Positions 46,646 through 55,365 of a stretch of 64,000 nucleotides of DNA are shown here, piece by piece. The DNA lies in NCBI GenBank assembly GCA_019113825.1, contig DXGR01000130.1:1-64000 (forward strand). The letters run 5' to 3'. Both the position numbers and the translations under genes were made by a program. Under the pieces are notes generated by a model. That model saw only the letters and a list, made by a program, of their open reading frames with translations. It was not told where the DNA came from and ran no database searches. Numbering within the stretch: position 1 is the stretch's first letter; every line of letters starts with the position of its first letter. The DNA is from Candidatus Stackebrandtia excrementipullorum. GTDB taxonomy: Bacteria > Actinomycetota > Actinomycetes > Mycobacteriales > Micromonosporaceae.

Positions 46646-47451
46646 CACTCCCCAAACTTGTCGCGACAGACCTCGACGGCACCATCGTTCGCAGCGACAA
46701 CACGGTTTCCGATCGGACTCATCGCGTTCTTCGGCGGCTTGCGGACGCCGGCGTTACCGTTGTCGGCATCACCGGGCGAGGACCGCGGCTGCTCGAGTTG
46801 TCTCAACGTGACGTTCCGGCCGCCGATTATCTGGTCCTGGCTCAAGGCGGCTTCATCTACCGGTGTGGAACCGGTGAACCCGCGCTGCTGCACGAGACGG
46901 TCATGCCGGGGCATCAGGCCGCCAAGGTCGTCGACCTGATCGAGGATCACCTTGAGCACGATCTGACCGTGATCGCCGAGACGGACCCCGGCAACGAGGC
47001 TCCCCTGGTCGGTCACGTCATTCCCGACTGGCCTTGGCCGGTGCCCATCCTGGGTGGCGAACGCGAACAGATTTTCGGCGGGCCGGTGATCAAGACGTTT
47101 CTGCGTAGCCCCATCATCCCGTCGTTGGAGCTTTTGGATCTGAGCCGTTCCGTGGTCCCCCTGGAATTGGCGACCCTCACAGAGGCGGGCATCGGTTTCG
47201 TGGAGGTGTGCCCACCCGGCACCGACAAGGGCACCGGGTTGAGCATGGTAGCCGGGCGCCTGGGCGTTTCCCGCGACGACGTCGTGGTCTTCGGCGACGC
47301 GTTGAACGACCTGCCCATGTTCGAGTGGGCCGGTCACGCGGTCGCGGTCACCGGCGCGCACCCGGATCTCAAAGCCGCCGCAGACGAGGTCACCGACGGC
47401 GACGACGAGGACGGAGTAGCCGCTTACCTCGAGCGGCTGTTCACCATGTAG
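46642..47451 (+). CDS. HAD-superfamily hydrolase, Cof type (second of tandem pair)
   Basis: 269 aa. Motif I ATDLDGTIV, motif II ITGRG, motif IV GDALNDLPMFEWAGHAVAV. Clearly a paralogue of the preceding gene (same motif spacing, shared NDLPMF.WAGHAVA), arisen by tandem duplication and translationally coupled to it. The 3' end overlaps the convergent GNAT gene by 11 bp. Confidence 0.9.
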   Translation: MTLPKLVATDLDGTIVRSDNTVSDRTHRVLRRLADAGVTVVGITGRGPRLLELSQRDVPAADYLVLAQGGFIYRCGTGEPALLHETVMPGHQAAKVVDLIEDHLEHDLTVIAETDPGNEAPLVGHVIPDWPWPVPILGGEREQIFGGPVIKTFLRSPIIPSLELLDLSRSVVPLELATLTEAGIGFVEVCPPGTDKGTGLSMVAGRLGVSRDDVVVFGDALNDLPMFEWAGHAVAVTGAHPDLKAAADEVTDGDDEDGVAAYLERLFTM

Positions 47452-47983
47452 TCACGAGTTTTCGTTCGTAGTGGACGAGGTCGATCTCCTGACCGGACGG
47501 GGCTGTGCCACGACGGATGTCGAGGCGGTCGAAACCGGCTCGTGTCAGTGTTTTTTGCGAAGCGACGTTGTCGAGCGCGGTGCGTGCGGTCACCGTCGTC
47601 ATTCCGGTGTCGTGTACCAGTCGACAGGCCAGTTCGAGAGCCGACACCGAGCGGCCCGATCCTCGCGACCGTGGATGGAGCCAAAATCCGACTTCGGCGT
47701 CGGCCTCGGTCATGTTGAACAGCACGAGGCTGCCGTGAAAGTCGTCGGTGTCGGCGTCGACGATGCTCAGCACCGCCAGGCTCCCGTCACGGAGCCCCGC
47801 CGGGACGACGGTTTCCGCCAGGGTGGTCACCGATTCGATCGTGTAAAAGGGTTCAGGCAGGTGAGCGTGTGCGCGCACCTGCACGTCTTCGGTTCCTTCG
47901 ACATACGCCGCCGCGTCACGTGCCGCGAGGGGCCGCAGGCCGACGTGGGTGCCGGTGACGGGCAATGAAAACGGTTCTACCAT
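47441..47983 (-). CDS. GNAT-family N-acetyltransferase (RimJ/RimL-like)
   Basis: 180 aa. GLRPLAARDAAAYVEG, ADAEVGFWLHPRSRGSGRSVSALELA (acetyl-CoA binding R/QxxGxG/A variant) and LDNVASQKTLTRAGFD match RimJ/L-type acetyltransferases. Substrate unknown. Divergent from a TetR gene; TAGTTT is six bases before the ATG, so the transcript is probably leaderless and the TetR operator covers its -10. Confidence 0.88.
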   Translation of the reverse strand: MVEPFSLPVTGTHVGLRPLAARDAAAYVEGTEDVQVRAHAHLPEPFYTIESVTTLAETVVPAGLRDGSLAVLSIVDADTDDFHGSLVLFNMTEADAEVGFWLHPRSRGSGRSVSALELACRLVHDTGMTTVTARTALDNVASQKTLTRAGFDRLDIRRGTAPSGQEIDLVHYERKLVTTW

Positions 47984-47988
47984 TCCAC

Positions 47989-48009
47989 TAAACTAACACT
48001 GTTCGTTTA
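47989..48009. promoter_or_regulatory. TetR-type operator between GNAT and tetR
   Basis: 21-bp near-perfect palindrome, arms TAAACTAACA and TGTTCGTTTA (two mismatched pairs). It includes the TAGTTT -10 of the GNAT gene (minus, 47990-47995) and ends 9 bp before the tetR start, overlapping its ribosome site region. Confidence 0.75.
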
Positions 48010-48018
48010 AGGAGTTGT

Positions 48019-48615
48019 ATGAGTTATTGGCTGCGGATCAAACCCGTACAACGCGCCCGCGCCGTATCCGCCGACGCCATCGCGAGACACGCCGTCGCCC
48101 TCCTCGACGAACACGGCATCGACGCCCTGTCCCTGCGCACCGTCGCAGGACGCCTCGGGGTCGCCCCGGCAAGCCTCTACTCACGTCTCGACGGCGTCGA
48201 CGACATCCTCGACCTCGCTCTCGACCACGCCCTGGACCTCGCCTCCCCCGAGGGCTCCACCACCGGACACATCGACCTTCTGACCGCCTACTACGAGCAC
48301 CTGTTGGCACACCCCTGGACCGTTAGGGTCACCGCCCGGCGCCCGCCACGCGGTCCGGCGCATCTCCGACTGTCCGAGGCGCTGTGCCGACGATTGCAAG
48401 CCGACGGCGTCACCGATGTGCTGACCACGGCATACGCCATGTCGAACTTCGTCATCGGATGCGCCACCACCGCCCAGGCAGCCGCACGCGAACCTCACAC
48501 GCGTGCCAACCCGTCGACCGCCCCGCTGTACGAACAACTTCGCGCCATCTACGAACACGGCCCCCACCACGTCGTCACAGCGGGACTCGTCGCCCTGCGA
48601 CGCATGGCGACCTGA
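48019..48615 (+). CDS. TetR-family repressor
   Basis: 198 aa. N-terminal helix-turn-helix DALSLRTVAGRLGVAPASLYSRLDG; C-terminal TetR_C domain (LTAYYEHLLAHPWTVRVTARRPPRGP). AAGGAG precedes the ATG. It probably represses itself and the divergent GNAT gene through the palindrome at 47989-48009; whether it also binds the different palindrome at 48649-48676 is unclear. Confidence 0.9.
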   Translation: MSYWLRIKPVQRARAVSADAIARHAVALLDEHGIDALSLRTVAGRLGVAPASLYSRLDGVDDILDLALDHALDLASPEGSTTGHIDLLTAYYEHLLAHPWTVRVTARRPPRGPAHLRLSEALCRRLQADGVTDVLTTAYAMSNFVIGCATTAQAAAREPHTRANPSTAPLYEQLRAIYEHGPHHVVTAGLVALRRMAT

Positions 48616-48648
48616 CACCCCCGGACACCACGGCCACACCGGCCGATT

Positions 48649-48676
48649 CGCCTGCTTGACGTACGTCAAGCAGGCG
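48649..48676. promoter_or_regulatory. 28-bp perfect palindrome before the CoA-binding gene
   Basis: Half-site CGCCTGCTTGACGT followed directly by its exact complement. It contains TTGACG (48656-48661), usable as -35 with CAACCT at 48680-48685 as -10 and six bases to the ATG at 48692. A repressor here would block polymerase. No loop, so an operator rather than a terminator. Confidence 0.7.
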
Positions 48677-48691
48677 TGCCAACCTGGTCTT

Positions 48692-50065
48692 ATGGCTGGC
48701 ACCGGTCACCCTTCCAACGGAATATCGGCGCTGTGGAACGCCCGCTCGCTGGCCGTCGTGGGTGCTTCCGACCGGCCCGGGTCCATCGGCGGGACGGTAC
48801 TGGATCATCTGCAACACGCCGGTTTCAGCGGGTCGGTCTACCCGGTCCATCCGCATGCAACCAGTGTGCGCGGGATACCGGCCTTCCGCACCGTCACCGA
48901 CATCGGGCGCCCGGTCGAGCTCGCGCTGTTGGTCATCCCCGCCACCGCGGTCGAGGCCGCCGTCGTCGACTGCGTCGCCGCCGGGGTCTCGGCGGTCATC
49001 GTGACCGCATCCGGATTCGCCGACAACGGTGACACCGCAAGTGAAGAGCGCATCGCCCACGTTCTCGCCGACGCCGGGGTGCGGCTACTCGGCCCCAACT
49101 GCATCGGCGCCGCGAACCTGCACTCGGGCCTGATCGCAAGCTTCTCGCCCATGTTCACCGGTTTCAACCACTCCAGACCCGGCGGTTTGAGCGTGGTCAG
49201 CCACTCCGGCGGCATCGGTTTCGGCATCGCCAGCCTGGCCGCCGAACGTGGGCTACGTCCCGGATGGGTCGTCACCACCGGAAACGAGGCCGACATCTGC
49301 GCAGGCGAGGCGATGTGTGCCACGGCCTCACTCCCCGAATGCACGGGTGTCGTCGCGTACTTGGAATCGGTACCGGACGCGAAGTGGCTGACCAAGATCG
49401 CCGATATCGGTAAACCCGTGACCGCGTTGCTGTCGGGCAGGTCTCCGGAAGGAGCCGCCGCCGCAGTCACTCGCGCGCACCGCCCCGGTGACCATTCGCC
49501 ACAACGACTGCGCGACCACGGTATCAGCGTCGCCACCGACATCGGACGACTCCTCGACGAGGCCGCGGGATTCGCCCTGCCGCCGATGCCGGGCGACGCC
49601 GTGGCCGTGGTGACGACATCGGGTGGAGCCGGGATCCTCGCCGCCGACGCCGTCAAACGATCCCGACTGCGGCTGGCCACGTTGTCGGAGGACTCCCGTC
49701 AGCGCCTACGCGCGTTTCTACCGGCGTTTGCGACGGTGACCAACCCCCTCGACGTCACCGCCAGCGTCATCGCGAAACCCGAGTTGCTGGTCGAAAGCCT
49801 TCACGTTCTCGTCGAGGACGACCGCTCTGATGCGGTCCTCGTGTCGCTGTGCGTCCTGGGTCGCCGGCAGGCGGAGGCCGCAGCAGACGTCATCATCGCC
49901 GCTGCCGCCGACGGTGGCAAACCCGTTGTGGTGTCACGAACGGGAGCCGACTCCCTGTCTCCCGACCTTCGTCCTCGTCTGGCCGATGCGGGCATCGGCG
50001 TGTATGGAACACCCGACGCCGCGGTCGCCGCACTCGACGCCGCCCGCATACGGACGAGAGCGTGA
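48692..50065 (+). CDS. acyl-CoA synthetase (NDP-forming) alpha-type, CoA-binding protein
   Basis: 457 aa. CoA-binding Rossmann domain (SLAVVGASDRPGSIGGTVLDHL), then two succinyl-CoA-ligase-like flavodoxin domains (LLGPNCIGAANL, VSHSGGIGFGIASLA, VTTSGGAGILAAD). The ATP-grasp beta part normally fused or adjacent in NDP-forming acyl-CoA synthetases is missing here, so it needs a partner encoded elsewhere or has another role. Start at 48692 by promoter position. Follows a TetR gene and a 28-bp palindrome. Confidence 0.85.
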   Translation: MAGTGHPSNGISALWNARSLAVVGASDRPGSIGGTVLDHLQHAGFSGSVYPVHPHATSVRGIPAFRTVTDIGRPVELALLVIPATAVEAAVVDCVAAGVSAVIVTASGFADNGDTASEERIAHVLADAGVRLLGPNCIGAANLHSGLIASFSPMFTGFNHSRPGGLSVVSHSGGIGFGIASLAAERGLRPGWVVTTGNEADICAGEAMCATASLPECTGVVAYLESVPDAKWLTKIADIGKPVTALLSGRSPEGAAAAVTRAHRPGDHSPQRLRDHGISVATDIGRLLDEAAGFALPPMPGDAVAVVTTSGGAGILAADAVKRSRLRLATLSEDSRQRLRAFLPAFATVTNPLDVTASVIAKPELLVESLHVLVEDDRSDAVLVSLCVLGRRQAEAAADVIIAAAADGGKPVVVSRTGADSLSPDLRPRLADAGIGVYGTPDAAVAALDAARIRTRA

Positions 50066-50651
50066 TCAACGTTCTCACGTCGTGTACCAACCGGTGTCGC
50101 GGCCGGGTGGTCGCGGACATCGATAAGCCGCCATCGCTCGCGAGGGCTGCGGATCGACGATCGGTGGCCGGATGCTTAAGCCGCAACCGAGTCGGAACTC
50201 GTGCCTTGAAACGGGCCGTGCCGACGTCGCCGCAGGTTTGGCCCGTGTGGCCCCGACGGGCGTTTGGAGTCCCGAATCTCTACGACGCCCGGTGTCCCGG
50301 AACAATTTGCGCCTTTGTGGACGTCTCGAGGCAACGCCGATCGGGATCTCGTTCCGGGCCTGATCCTGCACACGCCGGCGACCATCCTGTTAAGCGACGA
50401 CCGGTGTGGCGCAACGGTCGTGCCGTCCCCCATACGGCGACGACACGACCGCGGAACCACAGCCTGTCCACCGAAGACACCGTGCAGGCCACTCCGCCGA
50501 AGGCTTTTTTTGCCTCGTTCGTCGCGCAATGCCCGTGCACGATGCACTGTCTCGAAAGGAGTCAGCGCGTCGGCATTTTGGACATCGCATGCAACGGGCA
50601 TCTACAATGGTACGCTGCGGTTATCCGTGCACCGCAATCCGAAACCGGCCT
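50066..50651. other. 586 bp without a supported gene
   Basis: Downstream of the CoA-binding gene and of the convergent small peptide gene. Frames on both strands are shadow-like. A T7 run at about 50507-50513 after a small GCC-GAA-GGC hairpin may end plus-strand transcription. Confidence 0.4.
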
Positions 50652-50813
50652 TTAGACGCAGTAACAGGGTGTGCAGCTTTCACCCGGGCAGCACATGCGC
50701 CAGCAGCGGGTACTGCACGCGTATTCACGACACGGAGCACTACCCGCCTTGGCCTTTGTTTCGGGCGCAAGTCGGTCGAGGGCACGGTCGGCCAACCGGT
50801 GGATGAATTTCAT
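50652..50813 (-). CDS. 53-residue cysteine-rich peptide, RiPP-like precursor
   Basis: 53 aa. The first 23 residues are an amphipathic, charged leader-like helix (MKFIHRLADRALDRLAPETK). The last 26 contain eight cysteines at positions 28, 33, 37, 41, 42, 47, 50 and 52, including CC and CYC. AAAGGAG lies eight bases before the ATG, a strong ribosome site, which makes the short ORF credible. No signal peptide, and no obvious modifying enzyme next to it. It may be a ribosomally made, processed peptide, a metal-binding miniprotein or a disulfide-rich toxin. I recall similar short cysteine-rich peptides of unknown function in actinomycetes. Confidence 0.7.
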   Translation of the reverse strand: MKFIHRLADRALDRLAPETKAKAGSAPCREYACSTRCWRMCCPGESCTPCYCV

Positions 50814-51287
50814 GATCGGGCTCCTTTGTTGATGGTCGACGCGCAGCCGACGCAATTCCACAAGGTGCGGATCAACGCAGTGGGTGCGTACCCGCTACGC
50901 GTGAGCCCTCATCCGCTTTATGGTGCTACGACTTGATCGTAGCCGAATGGCGCCCTCGGCGATATCGGCCGGACGGACCATGACGGTGCGGCAACCGAGT
51001 GCCCGGGCACAGACTTTTCGTCCGGGACGACCGCCGCACACAAGTCCGACCATAGAGGACTGATCGGAACCTTACACACCACATAGACCTTTTGCCCGGT
51101 CAGATTAGTCCTTTCTCTACAAACCCGCGACGAGCCCGTAATCACGGCTACCACGACGATCATCGGTATCGACGCTCGCACCCACGATGGGAAGAAACCA
51201 GCACGTGGCAGACGGCCGTGCCGTCAGCGCCCACAGACAGGTCGAACATCGAAAAGTACGGTGGACGACAACTACTGGGAGGAACAC
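50814..51287. other. divergent promoter region, peptide and serine hydrolase genes
   Basis: 474 bp with no other supported gene. It contains a 7-bp-stem hairpin at 50926-50944 (GCTACGA, CTTGA, TCGTAGC). Confidence 0.5.
50926..50944. promoter_or_regulatory. inverted repeat upstream of the peptide gene
   Basis: Arms GCTACGA and TCGTAGC around CTTGA, about 113 bp upstream of the peptide start. Possible operator. Confidence 0.35.
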
Positions 51288-52367
51288 ATGACCAACTGGG
51301 AAGGCGACGCGGACCTGGCCGGTCTGGCGATGAGGATTCTCGGACGACCACACAAGATCGCCGCGGTAGCGGCGGTGACGCCCACCGGCACGTCGATCGC
51401 GATGCGCGGAGCCAAACCGGATGCAGACTTCGAGATCGGATCCATCGCCAAGGGAATCACCGGCCTTCTCTACACCGAGGCGCTGGCCGACGGTCTCGTC
51501 GATGAGAACACCGTCCTCGGTGATCTCCTCCCATTCGACGAAAACGTTCCTGCGGCATCGATCTCATTGCGGGCCATAGCCGTTCACCGTTCGGGGCTTC
51601 CCGGGCTTCCGTCGGCCATGAAACCGTGGCGCCGTACCGCCAAGTGGTTGTTTTCGGGGGCCAACCCCTACGGTCACACGCTCGACGAGATGCTTGAACA
51701 CACCCGTTCCGTGCAGTTGCTGTCGGATAGGCCTCGATACTCCAACCTCGGTTTCCAGTTGCTCGGCCACGCCGTGGCCGCCGCTCGCGGGTGCGACTAC
51801 CGGCGGCTTCTGGAGGAACGCTTCACCAAACCTCTTGGACTGGCCACCTTCTTCGTACCGTTTACCGACGAGGAACTACTCCCGACCAGTCTCCTGGGTC
51901 ACAGTCTGCGAGGCAGGACACAACGCCCGTGGGTTGGTGAGGCGTTCGCGCCGTGCGGCGGAATACGCGCCACCATCGGGTCCATGCGCGATGTCACGGC
52001 CGCTCTGGTCGACGGAAGCGTACCGGGGGTCGAAGCTCTTGATCCGGTCGAACGGTTCACCGGCGGCATGCGTATCGGGGCCGGTTGGATCACGTCCCGG
52101 CACAACGGCCGCCAGATCACGTGGCACAACGGCGCGACCGGTGGTTTCTGCAGCTGGCTGGGATTGGACCGGGAAGCGGGCACCGGGCTGGTGGTGTTGA
52201 CCGCCAAGTTCCGCCCTGTGAATCAGCCCGCGCTACGTCTGCTGGCCGAGATCTCGTTATGTGCCCCGCGGTGCAAGCGCCAACGCCGCAGCCGTGACCA
52301 GCGCCGCCGTGACCACGCCCACGACCCAGTGCACCCCCGTGGTCATACCATCCACATTGACCAATAG
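51288..52367 (+). CDS. serine hydrolase (class C beta-lactamase family)
   Basis: 359 aa. The three penicillin-binding motifs are present: SIAK (EIGSIAKGITG), YSN (PRYSNLGFQLLG) and HNG (ITWHNGATGGF). No signal peptide. The start is the ATG at 51288 behind GGGAGG. The domain ends near LLAEIS (about 52256); the last 36 codons are Arg-rich and antisense to the start of the convergent CPBP gene's 3' end (111-bp overlap), so the native stop may have been lost. Could be an esterase or peptidase rather than a beta-lactamase. Confidence 0.85.
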   Translation: MTNWEGDADLAGLAMRILGRPHKIAAVAAVTPTGTSIAMRGAKPDADFEIGSIAKGITGLLYTEALADGLVDENTVLGDLLPFDENVPAASISLRAIAVHRSGLPGLPSAMKPWRRTAKWLFSGANPYGHTLDEMLEHTRSVQLLSDRPRYSNLGFQLLGHAVAAARGCDYRRLLEERFTKPLGLATFFVPFTDEELLPTSLLGHSLRGRTQRPWVGEAFAPCGGIRATIGSMRDVTAALVDGSVPGVEALDPVERFTGGMRIGAGWITSRHNGRQITWHNGATGGFCSWLGLDREAGTGLVVLTAKFRPVNQPALRLLAEISLCAPRCKRQRRSRDQRRRDHAHDPVHPRGHTIHIDQ

Positions 52368-53033
52368 GCTCAATGTCGACAGCGGCAGGGCGTGGGCGAA
52401 CACAGCGGGCCACACGCTCCCGAACCGGACAACGACGGCGCTCAGGTACAGGCCGAGTGGAAACAACCCCAGCGTGGTGACGACCGCAACCGTCACCGGA
52501 ATCGTGCCCTGCACGGCCATGGCGCCGTGGAGAGGAATGTGGAAAAGTACCCACACCGCGGCGACGACGGAGGATGCGCGCCAGAAACCCAGCCCGGCAA
52601 GCGTCTGTTGAAGGAACCCGCGCCATGCGGCCTCCTCGCCGAGGGTGCTCAACGAGAACAGCAGGACCATGGGGATCACCATGATGGCGACGGGAGCCAG
52701 AGTCGACCACGGTTGCATCACACCGATGCCGGTCAACGCGACAACCACGGCTGCGGCGACGTAAACGCCGAGAAGTACCACCACACCGACGGCGCCTCCC
52801 GCCAGTAGACGCCGCCATCCTCCGGGGCAAAGATCCCACCACTTCGCCACGCCACCGTTCAGTTCTCGGATCACCACGAGACTGATGAGCGCCGGGAGCC
52901 AACGACCGACGATGACGAACCATTCAGGAAGAAGTATGTCGGCGACGACGAAAAAGCCACTGACGGCCGTGATCGCCACCAGCACCAGGACGGTGAACCG
53001 TAGCGCCACGCGATCGGGGTTTGTTCGCTGCAC
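52257..53033 (-). CDS. CPBP-family intramembrane metalloprotease
   Basis: 258 aa, about eight transmembrane helices. Motifs of the Abi/CPBP group: GEEAAWRGFL (EExxxR), LFHIPLH and FAHALPLS. Such proteases act in bacteriocin immunity and protein processing. GTG at 53033 lies seven bases after TACCGT, supporting a leaderless start. Divergent from a TetR gene with overlapping -10 boxes; its 3' end runs antisense into the serine hydrolase ORF. Confidence 0.9.
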   Translation of the reverse strand: MQRTNPDRVALRFTVLVLVAITAVSGFFVVADILLPEWFVIVGRWLPALISLVVIRELNGGVAKWWDLCPGGWRRLLAGGAVGVVVLLGVYVAAAVVVALTGIGVMQPWSTLAPVAIMVIPMVLLFSLSTLGEEAAWRGFLQQTLAGLGFWRASSVVAAVWVLFHIPLHGAMAVQGTIPVTVAVVTTLGLFPLGLYLSAVVVRFGSVWPAVFAHALPLSTLSLLVNVDGMTTGVHWVVGVVTAALVTAAALALAPRGT

Positions 53034-53040
53034 AAATTCG

Positions 53041-53050
53041 ACGGTATCAT
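53041..53050. promoter_or_regulatory. overlapping divergent -10 boxes
   Basis: Plus-strand TATCAT (53045-53050), six bases, ATG at 53057 of tetR; minus-strand TACCGT (53046-53041), seven bases, GTG at 53033 of the CPBP gene. The boxes share two bases, so transcription in the two directions should be mutually exclusive. Confidence 0.6.
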
Positions 53051-53056
53051 GCGCCC

Positions 53057-53668
53057 ATGACCGGACAAGCACGCAAACGCGGCCCCCGGGGCGACATCAC
53101 CGCGCACCACCTGCTCACCGCAGCCGATCGTCTTCTCCGCACCGGCGGATCGGAGGCGCTCAGCCTCAGAGGAGTCGCACGCGAAGCAGGTGTCACCCCG
53201 AACACCCTGTACACGTATTTCACCGACATGGCCGACCTGCGCAACCGCCTCGGCGACCGGTTCCTGTCGGGGCTTGACCTGTCGTTGCTGACCGGCGCTA
53301 CTCCCGCCGTAAGTTTGCGCCGCTTTCTCGTACACGTTCTCGACGTCTTCGCCGCCTCTCCTGGACACGTCGAACTCCTTGCTTCGCAACGCATCGCCGG
53401 TGTAGGCGCATTCGCTCTCAACGAAGCGCTACTCACGTTTTTCATGAGCACGGGCCACTCACAGGAACGTGCAGCCGGGATCACCCGGTTCGTCACCGAA
53501 TGGGTGCACGGTCGCCTTCTGTTGTCGCCGTCGAATTCAGGCTCGGCAACCTTCCAGACCGCACTGTCCGACATCGACTTGAAGCGCTTTCCCCGGACCG
53601 CCGCCACCCTGACGACTCCCGATGACGAAGCGGCCCTCGACCTGCTGATCGCCGCGTTCACGACATGA
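53057..53668 (+). CDS. TetR-family regulator
   Basis: 203 aa. Helix-turn-helix EALSLRGVAREAGVTPNTLYTYF; the helical C-terminal domain has a typical TetR pattern (FLVHVLDVFAASPGHVELL). Leaderless start at 53057. It probably controls the divergent CPBP protease gene and itself. Confidence 0.9.
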   Translation: MTGQARKRGPRGDITAHHLLTAADRLLRTGGSEALSLRGVAREAGVTPNTLYTYFTDMADLRNRLGDRFLSGLDLSLLTGATPAVSLRRFLVHVLDVFAASPGHVELLASQRIAGVGAFALNEALLTFFMSTGHSQERAAGITRFVTEWVHGRLLLSPSNSGSATFQTALSDIDLKRFPRTAATLTTPDDEAALDLLIAAFTT

Positions 53669-53789
53669 TGCCGTCACCGCATGTCAAGAAAAGACGCCGC
53701 CACCTCGGCGCACCTCATCCCCACGCCGGATGTCCGCCGGCGGCAGACCAGGTGTCTGCGGCCGGCCGACGGTCGTCGCGACGACACGA

Positions 53790-54218
53790 TCAATCCTCGG
53801 CCGCCTCCAGCACCTTCCCCACGAACGTCTCCAGCTCGTCGCCCTCGATGAGCAGCTCGGTCACGATCGCGTACGGCAGGATGAACAACATCGCGCGGAT
53901 CTCCTGGACGTTCACATCGTCCAAGGCCGACTCGTCGCCGAAGGCATACCAAACGACGGCCTCGACTATGTCCTGTTTGATTAGATGCCCGCCGTCGGGA
54001 AAACGGGTCTTCAACGTCTCTACGTACCCCTGGATCTGTTCGGTCGGCGGGACCTCCCCGAAGCGACGGTGAACCGCCACCATCATGGCCGCGGTCAGTA
54101 GCCTGTACATGCGGTTCTCGCCTACCCGTTTGACCGCGTCCTTCGGCAGTCGAGCCACCGCCGCCACCGCCGCACGCACCACCTGTTCGTCATCCGACAC
54201 GCCCATGGTCACAACCAC
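53790..54218 (-). CDS. hypothetical cytoplasmic helical protein
   Basis: 142 aa, mainly helical, acidic C-terminus (EGDELETFVGKVLEAAED). No motif recognised; segments such as NRMYRLLTAAMMVAVHRRFGEVP and HLIKQDIVEAVVWYAFGDE look like a folded protein. Several GTG/ATG starts are possible; the GTG at 54218 is five bases from GGAAGG. Codon use fits a real gene. Confidence 0.65.
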   Translation of the reverse strand: MVVTMGVSDDEQVVRAAVAAVARLPKDAVKRVGENRMYRLLTAAMMVAVHRRFGEVPPTEQIQGYVETLKTRFPDGGHLIKQDIVEAVVWYAFGDESALDDVNVQEIRAMLFILPYAIVTELLIEGDELETFVGKVLEAAED

Positions 54219-54555
54219 GTCCACCTTCCGTTTTCCATGCGCCGATCGCCACCTTCCCCTCTACAGACCACGCTGCACGAGACACTGTCGCAGCGACACC
54301 ACCCGCGGGGCCGACGACTCTTGCCACACGTGATCGCGATGACGTACCTCGGCGGCCTTACCGGAACAACCGGACCCATGCCGTGAACGCGAACGGCATA
54401 CCCGATTCGGGCAGACCGTATCGGACGCGAACACACCACCCGGTGTGAAGGTCCGGACAAAACCACTCAGGAAGGCAAACGTGTCGTCACCGGAACACGT
54501 GGCAATACTCCACCGACACCGCAACCGATCCCGCAAGACCACGGAACCACGTGTT
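54219..54555. other. 337 bp without a supported gene
   Basis: Between the hypothetical gene and the end of the peptide operon. Minus-strand frames are Arg/Cys-rich shadows without starts. No clear terminator hairpin found. Confidence 0.4.
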
Positions 54556-55365
54556 TCACACGGTGCGTGCAACCACATCGAACCGTCGGTTGTCGAGGCT
54601 CGGGTTGACCTCACGCACCGTCTCGACGCGACGCGATGACACGTCGGCCACCACCACGCCGGGTTCGTCACCAAGAGAGACGACCTCCAGCCCCGCCGGA
54701 TCGAACAGGACACTGGTGCCGATCCCGGTCGGCGGAGCCTGCGACACCGCCGCCACATACAGGGTGTTTTCAATGGCACGGGCTCGCGCAAGCGTCGTCC
54801 AGTGAAGCCGTTTGTTCTCACCGGGCACCCAGTTCGCCGGGTACAGCAACAGTTCCACGCCGGCATCGGCGTGAAGGCGGGCCGATTCGGGAAAGCGCAG
54901 GTCGTAACAGGTCAACAATCCAACACGGACATCGCCAAGGTCGATAGTGGCCACACTTGCCGGGTCACCCGCTCGCAGCCGATCGGATTCACGTTGCCCG
55001 TAGGCGTCATACAGGTGCACCTTGCGATAGGTCGCCACAAGATCCCCGGACGCGTCGAACGCCACCAGCGTGTTGAAGACATCCTCGCCGTCACGTTCCA
55101 GCATCCCCGCCACGACCGTTTGACCGTGTTCACGGGCCATGCGAGAAACGTCCTGCGCAAACCCGCCGTCCACGGCTTCGGCCTGCGCCAACGCCTCCAC
55201 CGTGAGATCGGCGTGCTTGGCCATGGCGAACTCCGGGAAGACGGTAAGCCGCGCTCCCCGCTCGGCGGCCGTGCCGCACGCCGCCCGCATCCGATGCAGG
55301 TTGGCTGAAACGTCCGTGGTCGAGGCGGTCTGCGCCAAGGCCACACGAAGCGTGGAACCGGTCAT
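54556..55365 (-). CDS. carbon-nitrogen hydrolase (nitrilase superfamily)
   Basis: 269 aa. Catalytic triad Glu in FPEFAMAK, Lys in YRKVHLYD, Cys in LTCYDLRFPE. Resembles omega-amidase/deaminated-glutathione amidase-type members that hydrolyse small amides. Last gene of the peptide operon; its ATG overlaps the stop of the ATPase gene (ATGA) and has CAGGAGG. Probably finishes breakdown of an amide released from imported peptides. Confidence 0.92.
   Translation of the reverse strand: MTGSTLRVALAQTASTTDVSANLHRMRAACGTAAERGARLTVFPEFAMAKHADLTVEALAQAEAVDGGFAQDVSRMAREHGQTVVAGMLERDGEDVFNTLVAFDASGDLVATYRKVHLYDAYGQRESDRLRAGDPASVATIDLGDVRVGLLTCYDLRFPESARLHADAGVELLLYPANWVPGENKRLHWTTLARARAIENTLYVAAVSQAPPTGIGTSVLFDPAGLEVVSLGDEPGVVVADVSSRRVETVREVNPSLDNRRFDVVARTV

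Noticed and set aside
54261-54866. 201-codon minus frame overlapping the nitrilase 3' end
   Set aside because: Shadow of the hydrolase gene; only its last part lies in the gap and shows no start or motif.
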